From positions 35,476,692 to 35,540,691 of the forward strand of contig CM051458.1 of assembly GCA_028274465.1 (NCBI GenBank): a stretch of DNA of 64,000 nucleotides, in the 5' to 3' direction. The notes beneath the pieces are model-generated. The model worked only from the letters and a program-made list of their open reading frames with translations. It was not told the origin of the DNA and did no database searches. This DNA is from Plantago ovata. Lineage: Eukaryota > Streptophyta > Magnoliopsida > Lamiales > Plantaginaceae. The translations under genes were made by a program, and so were the position numbers. Shown here piece after piece: positions 58,276-64,000 of the stretch; within the stretch, counting starts at the first letter, position 1; each line of letters starts with the position of its first letter.

Positions 58276-60783
58276 TGTAACACCCCGTCTTTTTTCTTTT
58301 TAATTTATTTATTTATTATTTTATTATTTAATTATTTAATTTAATTAATTAATTATCAGAATAAATTATTTTATTTGATAATTACTTAATTTACTTCCCG
58401 CACATTCGAGTTCGTCATTGGATAGTTCGCGTAGAATTAATTCCATCCGTTACGCGTTGAACCGAGCTTACAAGACTGTCCATTTGGCCCAGACCGGACT
58501 GCATTTTGGCCCATTCCTTCTCGGCCCATTTCATTTAACCTAAACCCTAACCCTACCTCCCCTACTTCTATCACTTTCACGCCCCATCTCAGAAAGAGAA
58601 AAGAAAACTCTCTTCTCTCTCTTTCTCTAACCCGCATCATCAAATCCATCCACCATCTCCATTGTTTTACCATCAACATCCGAAATCATCACCATCATCG
58701 GTTCATCTCATCACCATCAGCAACCGACCATCATCATCATCTCCTCCACCTTGAACCGCCCGAGCCGCGCCGCTTGCTGCTGCCCTACCGCCGTCATCAC
58801 CGGTCCGTCCATCGCCGCCGTCAGCCGCGCCGTTCGCTGCTCCGTTCTTCTCTGATCCAGATCTCGCCGCGCCGCCGCCGGTTCGATCCCCTTCGTCGTC
58901 CGCAACCCGAGCCTCCGCCTATTACGCCGCGTCGCTCTGTCCGTCCCTATTCCGTCTACTTTGATTGATTCCAATCCGGTAAGCGATTTCGACTTCGTTA
59001 GGTTGTTGGATTCAAATCTCAATTGAGATTTTAATTTCGAATGCTTAGCAATAATTGTTTTCGATTCATTTCAGTCCCTACGCGTGCTCTCCGGTCCGTC
59101 TGCTCCGTTTCGTTCAATTCCGTTTTCGTTACGGGATTTGCGGATCTCGATTTGTTCCGGTAAGGCCGTCTGCCCTGCTCCTGCCTTCGTTTTCCTTATT
59201 TTCTATTATGTCCGTTTTGCCCATACTCGTATTTGACTAGACCGTTTTACCCCTGAACCTGAAACTGGACTCGAATTGGATTAGGATTTGGGAACTGGGT
59301 CGATTTGGATTGTTGTTTGGACTGAAATATTAAGTATTTGAATTTGTGGGGGGGGGGTTGAACTGTAATTTTGGAAACCTTGAGGACCTTTATGTTTGAC
59401 CAGTGTTGACTGACCTGGACCTTGGGGATTTTGTTGAGAAACTCGTGGACTGTTTTGTTATGACTAGAACCTGTGAGGACCTTTTTGAGAATTCTGGAAA
59501 CCTAAAAGGACCTTTATGCAATTTTGAACTGAGGGTGTTTTAGTAATTTCAAAAGTTGATTTCTGAAAACCGTACGATCATGTACTTATTGTCTTTGTCT
59601 TTAAAAATCACTTGACTTGCTAGCCTAGTTGGTTAGGTTCTTGTTAGACTAACTTAGAGGTCCTGAGTTCGAGCCCCTCCTTTGCCAATCCTTCACCGAC
59701 CTTTTTATTTCCATTCGTTTAGCTTTCGTTCAACTTCTAGTTAGTAACTAGATACTTTCTGTTTAGGTGCTCCGTCCGTTAGCTTTTAGTTCGCTGTGTT
59801 TTTGGTGGAGCATTGCTTGCAAGGCTTAAGGTGAGTGTTCACCCCTAAACTTATCTATTTGCGAAAAACTGGAAGGCTACGTGACTATCTGTACCTATTA
59901 CTATATATACTGTTTTACTGTATGCTTCCGCGTAAAAGTAACTAAGTCCTAAGTATGACTATTTACTTTCTTTATTTATTGCTACTCTGTTCTGGATTAA
60001 CTTTTCTACAGGAACACTTCTCGATGTTTGGTTATCCGTATCTGTTTGTTCTGTATCTGTATCTGTTCTGTCTGTTTCTGTGTGACCGGTCGATTAGGTC
60101 GTAACTAGGTAGGCTTGGGTAGTAGAGGACTATCGGGTTTGCTTGGTTATTGCCTAGTCTAATCCCTTCTAGATGCGAGGCAGAAGTCGCTGAGGTCTAT
60201 TAGGGTCGTAGGTTCTGTTTCCCCAAAGTACACGGGGGTTTCTGTTTCTGTCCGGAGTTGTATACCCTCTGGAGGGAGCTATAAGGGCTATTGGGAGTAG
60301 GAGCAATAAGGCGGGCTGCACCAACGGACTTCGACTTATCTGTTCTGTCTTTCTGTTCTGTTATCTGTTCTGTTTGTTATATTATTTGCTGAAAAGGATT
60401 TTGATTTCAAAAAACTGTTTACTTTCTGTTTGTTAACTTAGAACCTCACTGAGATCCTTTATCTCACACTCTCTTTGTTTTCAAAATTCCTTCCTTCCAG
60501 ATACTACTAAGTATGCACGCGAGTAGGATGCCAGCGACTGAGAGAAGGGTCTGGGGTGTCTTTGAGAATTTATTTCAAAATAAGAAGATTAAACTTTTCA
60601 CTGTCTTCAATAGTTGTTATTTTCATTTGATTTCTAAGTTACCGTTGGATATTTACTTGATTCTGTTAGCGCTGTGCGCGTCAAATATTATTATGGCATT
60701 TATTGCTGACCGTTGTTTTAAAATTATTTCGGATTTTCTCTTTTCAAGAAATTATTTTGTTTTTAAAAACCGATACCGTTACA
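58276..60783 (+). mobile_element. Solo LTR, Tekay/Del-like Gypsy (2,508 bases)
   Basis: Starts TGTAACACCCCG and ends CCGATACCGTTACA with a 6-base terminal inverted repeat and a cccct target duplication. Long LTRs beginning TGTAACACCCC are characteristic of Tekay-type chromoviruses in plants, from memory of such termini. No internal coding sequence is present. Inside are a telo-box-like aaaccctaaccct (58543-58555), a C/G-rich stretch with CCG repeats (58740-58950) that gives long but meaningless Arg-rich frames, a G-run (59348-59357) and a tRNA-like segment (59614-59690). Confidence 0.8.
59614..59690 (+). repeat. tRNA-like segment with A and B boxes (decayed SINE head or tRNA relic)
   Basis: An A box tagcctagttgg (59621-59632) fits TRGYNNANNNGG, and a B box gttcgagcc (59667-59675) fits GWTCRANNC. 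The spacing of about 34 bases is as in tRNA genes and tRNA-derived SINEs. The acceptor stem does not pair and the T stem pairs only partly. It is not a working tRNA gene. It could be a SINE fragment caught in the LTR or a native part of the LTR. Confidence 0.4.
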
Positions 60784-61098
60784 CCCCTACATCCGAGATG
60801 AACCTCGACTAGGGAGAGTTTGGGATAGATGATAACTCACATAGCTCCCACTATCTATGTGATCGGTCATCTATCCAAGGGGACATGTTTAATACCAATA
60901 CAGACAGAAATAGAGATATGACATGCTGCATGCCTGGTGTAATATAAATATGAAAGCGATACTCAATAGTAAAACGACAAACATATATATCATATTACGT
61001 TGACCTGTGTAATAGTACATATATGCCCTCTATAAGGGCTCAATGCCCTTAATAAGGACTGTCTCTAGGACATATACACTATCAATCTTCCACTTGGA

Positions 61099-61506
61099 CT
61101 AGAGCCAGTCACCTTTATGCCTAATACCCAGATTAGCATAATGTCTTAAGTGGACTTCCACTGATAAGACCTTGGTGAAAGGATCTGCCACGTTGTCCGT
61201 GGTAGAGACACGTTCTATACTAACTTCTCCTCTATCAACAATCTCACGTATAACGTGATATTTTCTAAGTACATGTTTGTTCTTGTTTGTAGATCTAGGC
61301 TCCTTAGCTTGAGCGACGGCGCCCGTATTGTCCCAATAAATCGTTATTGGACTAGGAGCAGGAACAACCCTCAATTCTTTCAAGAACTCTAAAATCCAGA
61401 CAGCTTCTTTCGAAGCTTTTGATCCAGCAATGTACTCGGCTTTTGTGGATGAGTCAGCAATTGTGGCTTGCTTAGAACTCTTCCAACAGATAGCTCCTCC
61501 GTTCAA
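61099..61506 (-). pseudogene. RNase H of Copia C (fossil)
   Basis: Copia RNase H wording: KSSKQATIADSSTKAEYIAG, WDNTGAVAQAKEPRS, NKHVLRKYHVIREIVDRGEV and DPFTKVL. It ends shortly before the polypurine tract, so no extra ORF follows, unlike copies A and B. Confidence 0.8.
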
Positions 61507-61557
61507 TTTGAATACGTATCATGTTTGTGACTTAAAGTCATCAGGATCTGATTCAAA

Positions 61558-62469
61558 TCAAGCGTCGACATAACCAGACATCTTTAATTCTGGTTCTCCA
61601 CCAAACACCAAGAACATTTCCTTAGTCCGTCGAAGGTACTTAAGAATGTTCTTTACAGCAGTCCAGTGAGGTACTCCTGGATTCTGTTGGTGTCGACAAG
61701 TGACACTAAGCGCATATGCCACATCGGGCCTTGTGCAATTCATTGCATACATTATAGACCCTACTGCCGAAGCATAGGGCACACGACTCATTGCATTTCT
61801 TTCTTCATCAGTTTTAGGACCATCCTTAACTGATAAGACAATCCCATGCCTAGCTGGGAGAAAGCCTCTCTTTGAGTCGTCCATCTTATAACGCTTTAGT
61901 ATTTTGTCGATGTAGGTGGACTGTGTCAATCCTAACATCCTCTTGGATCTATGTCTATAGATCTTGATCCCTAGGATGTAGTTCGCTTCACCCAAGTCCT
62001 TCATTGAGAAGGTACTTGATAACCAAACATTAGTCTCTTCTAGCATAGAGACATTGTTTCCCATGATCAAAATGTCATCAACATAGATGATCATGAAAAC
62101 GACTCCCTTGTCGTTGTGCCTAGTGTAGACACAGGGATCTTCCTTGCTTCTGATGAAGTCAAACAATTTGACAGCTTCATCAAAGCGGATATTCCAGCTC
62201 CTAGACGCTTGCTTTAGCCTATAGATGGATCTTTGTAATTTGCATACAGCAGTCGGCCTGGTTTTACTAATAAAACCTTCCGGATGTACCATATAGACCT
62301 CTTCCTCAAGGTTGCCATTGAGGAAGGCAGTCTTTACATCCATCTGCCAGATTTCATAATCATAGTAGGCAGCTATCGCAAGTAGAATTCGAATGGACTT
62401 CAATTTTGCTACCGGTGAAAAGGTTTCATCGTAATCGATGCCATACCTTTGCATGTAGCCTTTCACCAC
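61558..62469 (-). pseudogene. Reverse transcriptase of Copia C (fossil)
   Basis: Landmarks are GIDYDETFSPVAKLKSIRIL, QMDVKTAFLNGNLEEEVYM, KLQRSIYRLKQASRSWNIRF and the catalytic IIYVDDILIMGN. SIMYAMNCTRPDVAYALSV leads into RNase H. It differs clearly from copies A and B. Confidence 0.85.
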
Positions 62470-63140
62470 AAGTCTAGCCTTGTGCGTTTGTACCTTGCCA
62501 TCGACATCTGTCTTTCGTTTAAAGACCCATTTGCACCCAATAGGTCTAACCCCTGGGGCAAGTCAACCAAGTTCCAAACTTGGTTCAGGTACATGGAGTC
62601 CATTTCCAATTCCATGGCCTCTTGCCATTTGTCTGAGTCAATATCAATTATTGCCTCTTTGTAGGTCTCGGGATCTTCCCGATCTGATAAGCCGACATCA
62701 AGTTCACTGATGTCTTCTTATCATAAAGCTCTGCTTCTGAGGTCCTTTTAGGATCCTCTTCGACCTACGGAGCTCGACTGATTCTGGTGCTTTTCCTTTC
62801 TAGCTTCGTGTAACACGAACATTATCAGTGGGCACTGATGCAGCTGGTCGCGCCCCGCGACCCTGTTCCCTAGCGAGAGGCTGCTCTTGTGCAACTTGTT
62901 GCACAGTTTGGTTGACAACGGGTTTTATTGGTGTGGTTTCAACTGTTGATCTAATCACAGGACTCCCACTGACTATGACATGCCTCGCAAGTGTCATATC
63001 ATTACCCTTGTCTGCTTCTAAAGCTCCCACTGAACTTGAGTCCAAATCAGAAGATTTAGAGAACTCATGTTCGCGCGTGTCAAAGTCTTGAATTTCTTCA
63101 AGTTCTATCATGTCATCTAACCTCTCTTCTTCGAGGTATT
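62470..63140 (-). pseudogene. Integrase-RT linker of Copia C (fossil)
   Basis: The minus-strand text is acidic and Ser-rich (REHEFSKSSDLDSSSVGALE), like the variable linker between integrase and reverse transcriptase in Tork-group Copia. The apparent frame that starts MDCLWLNNKYY is a fusion into the Athila-like LTR at 63141 and is not a real start. Confidence 0.55.
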
Positions 63141-64000
63141 TGATGAACCGCGGATGTCGTGCTCCGAATTCAAGCAAATAATATTTGTTATTTAGCCAAA
63201 GGCAATCCACAACTACAACGAAAACCGTAGTGTAGCAGTAGAATGACTCGAGTGTCGTTCTCTCAGGACTATAACTAGCTTTATCTATTTAACAGGAGAA
63301 TATAAACAGCAGACAAATAGCAAAGGGGTTTTTCTAACAGATAATGGAGATTGGTGATAGTATGATCATTCAAAGCATAACGGGTCGATAATCATGCATA
63401 AATTCCTCGGTCTTGCATAGAGATCTTTGAATCAATCTAGTGTCCTGTTGCAATTATTAAGCACTACGAAGATAATTGGTCTGACAAGTCAATCACTATT
63501 TTCCTAATGTGTTCCGTAATTATTGAACACTACGAAGATAAACTCGCGTCCAGGTCGACAAGTGTCCAATTGTGCATAATAATTAATTCAACATACGAGA
63601 ATTTAGGTTGTGCCTGATCAACGAAATAAAGCAATGACACGGAGTATAATGCGCGATATAGCCATTAGCATGATTATCTTCCCTTCACTAAGAATTCACA
63701 TACTACCACCAACGATAAGTTTAGCTACTCATAATAGGCATGCAATCAACAGAAATCATAGAAGAAAATATATTGAAAGATATATAAAATAAGTAGATTA
63801 AACTGTAAGATACAAGTTACCGAAGGTTGTCAATCTCCGAAGAATTGCGATCCTACGAGCTCCAATCCGCTATGAAAAAGTGTCCCCTAAGCTACGGACC
63901 CCCAGAACAGGGTCTGGGAAGTCCCTACCTAAAACTACAGAGAGAGGTGAGAAAGTAGGTATGGAAAAGTATGATTTTCGGAGAAAACTAAGCAACTATA
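63141..64000 (-). mobile_element. Athila-like LTR, left end of a further insertion (runs off window)
   Basis: Begins TGATGAACCGCGG and follows the 54749-56026 LTR almost base for base to the window edge. It is inserted in Copia C after gtatt (63136-63140), the candidate left target duplication. Whether it is a solo LTR or the 3' LTR of a whole minus-strand element cannot be seen. Confidence 0.85.

Larger units (their letters stand above)
56540..61084 (-). repeat. 3' LTR of Copia C, interrupted by a solo LTR
   Basis: On the minus strand a TATA box (complement of ctatatatagtag near 56949) precedes a leader. Short (CG)n runs occur at 56818-56828 and 57150-57165. A repeated ttccaaatcaatt motif lies at 57370-57460. 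Open frames in it, such as 57591-57923, are accidental. Confidence 0.7.
56540..63140 (-). mobile_element. Copia element (Tork-group-like) with 3' LTR, RNase H and RT in window (fossil C)
   Basis: The LTR occupies 56540-61084 apart from an inserted solo LTR (58276-60783). Its own length is therefore about 2.0 kb, and its ends are TG...CA with an imperfect inverted repeat. The polypurine tract complement (aatcttccacttgg) follows at 61085-61098. Then come RNase H (61099-61506), reverse transcriptase (61558-62469) and a linker (62470-63140). The rest lies beyond an Athila-like LTR inserted at 63141. It is broken at several places. It cuts the Athila-like sequence at 56539, so it is younger than that copy. 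Confidence 0.75.

Noticed and set aside
58437-59240. Arg-rich and other frames in the solo LTR
   Set aside because: Products of C/G-rich simple sequence. No domain, and inside an LTR.
59614-59690. Functional tRNA gene
   Set aside because: A and B boxes match, but the acceptor stem does not pair and the T stem pairs only partly.
62800-63210. Protein beginning MDCLWLNNKYY
   Set aside because: Chance fusion of Athila-like LTR sequence with the Copia C linker. The start lies in the LTR.

Overview
The window looks like a flowering-plant nuclear chromosome, probably a eudicot. It has intron-split genes with GT-AG borders, plant-type LTR retrotransposons (SIRE-like and other Copia, Athila/Tat-like and Tekay-like Gypsy), a Stowaway MITE, a non-LTR retrotransposon and a 171-bp satellite. 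Nothing bacterial or organellar was seen, and the species cannot be named from the sequence.

Layout. 1-6231: minus-strand Athila/Tat-like Gypsy fossil with gag, protease and an extra 'plant transposon protein' frame, but no reverse transcriptase or integrase. 6232-6776: end of a gene with a zinc knuckle, MULE-like. 7380-8740: decayed Copia. 9874-28951: a head-to-head pair of host genes coding for PB1-like domain proteins. The left one is on the minus strand. The right one is on the plus strand, carries four AT-hooks, and is split by a 15.4-kb SIRE-like Copia in its first intron (11874-27246, target duplication gatta). 28952-35260: tandem repeats, a small acidic ORF, a compound microsatellite, a 171-bp satellite array, a possible AT-hook exon and a third PB1-like gene. 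35583-35735: Stowaway MITE. 35879-39670: nearly whole LINE with zinc fingers, reverse transcriptase and a candidate restriction-like endonuclease, lying between two (TAA)n tracts. 39979 to about 53620: second SIRE-like Copia, carrying an Athila-like solo LTR. 53620-56539: Athila-like gag, primer site, LTR and part of a second copy sharing that LTR. 56540-63140: another Copia whose LTR holds a 2.5-kb Tekay-like solo LTR. 63141-64000: a further Athila-like LTR that runs off the window.

Host coding sequence is limited to the three PB1-like genes, a zinc-knuckle remnant and one or two small hypothetical frames. In plants the PB1-like domain is found at the N-terminus of Mutator-like transposases and in stand-alone proteins. 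Three short PB1-like genes within 26 kb, one fused to AT-hooks, plus a MULE-like zinc-knuckle tail nearby, suggest a local family descended from or related to MULE proteins. That is inference. All LTR elements are treated as fossils.
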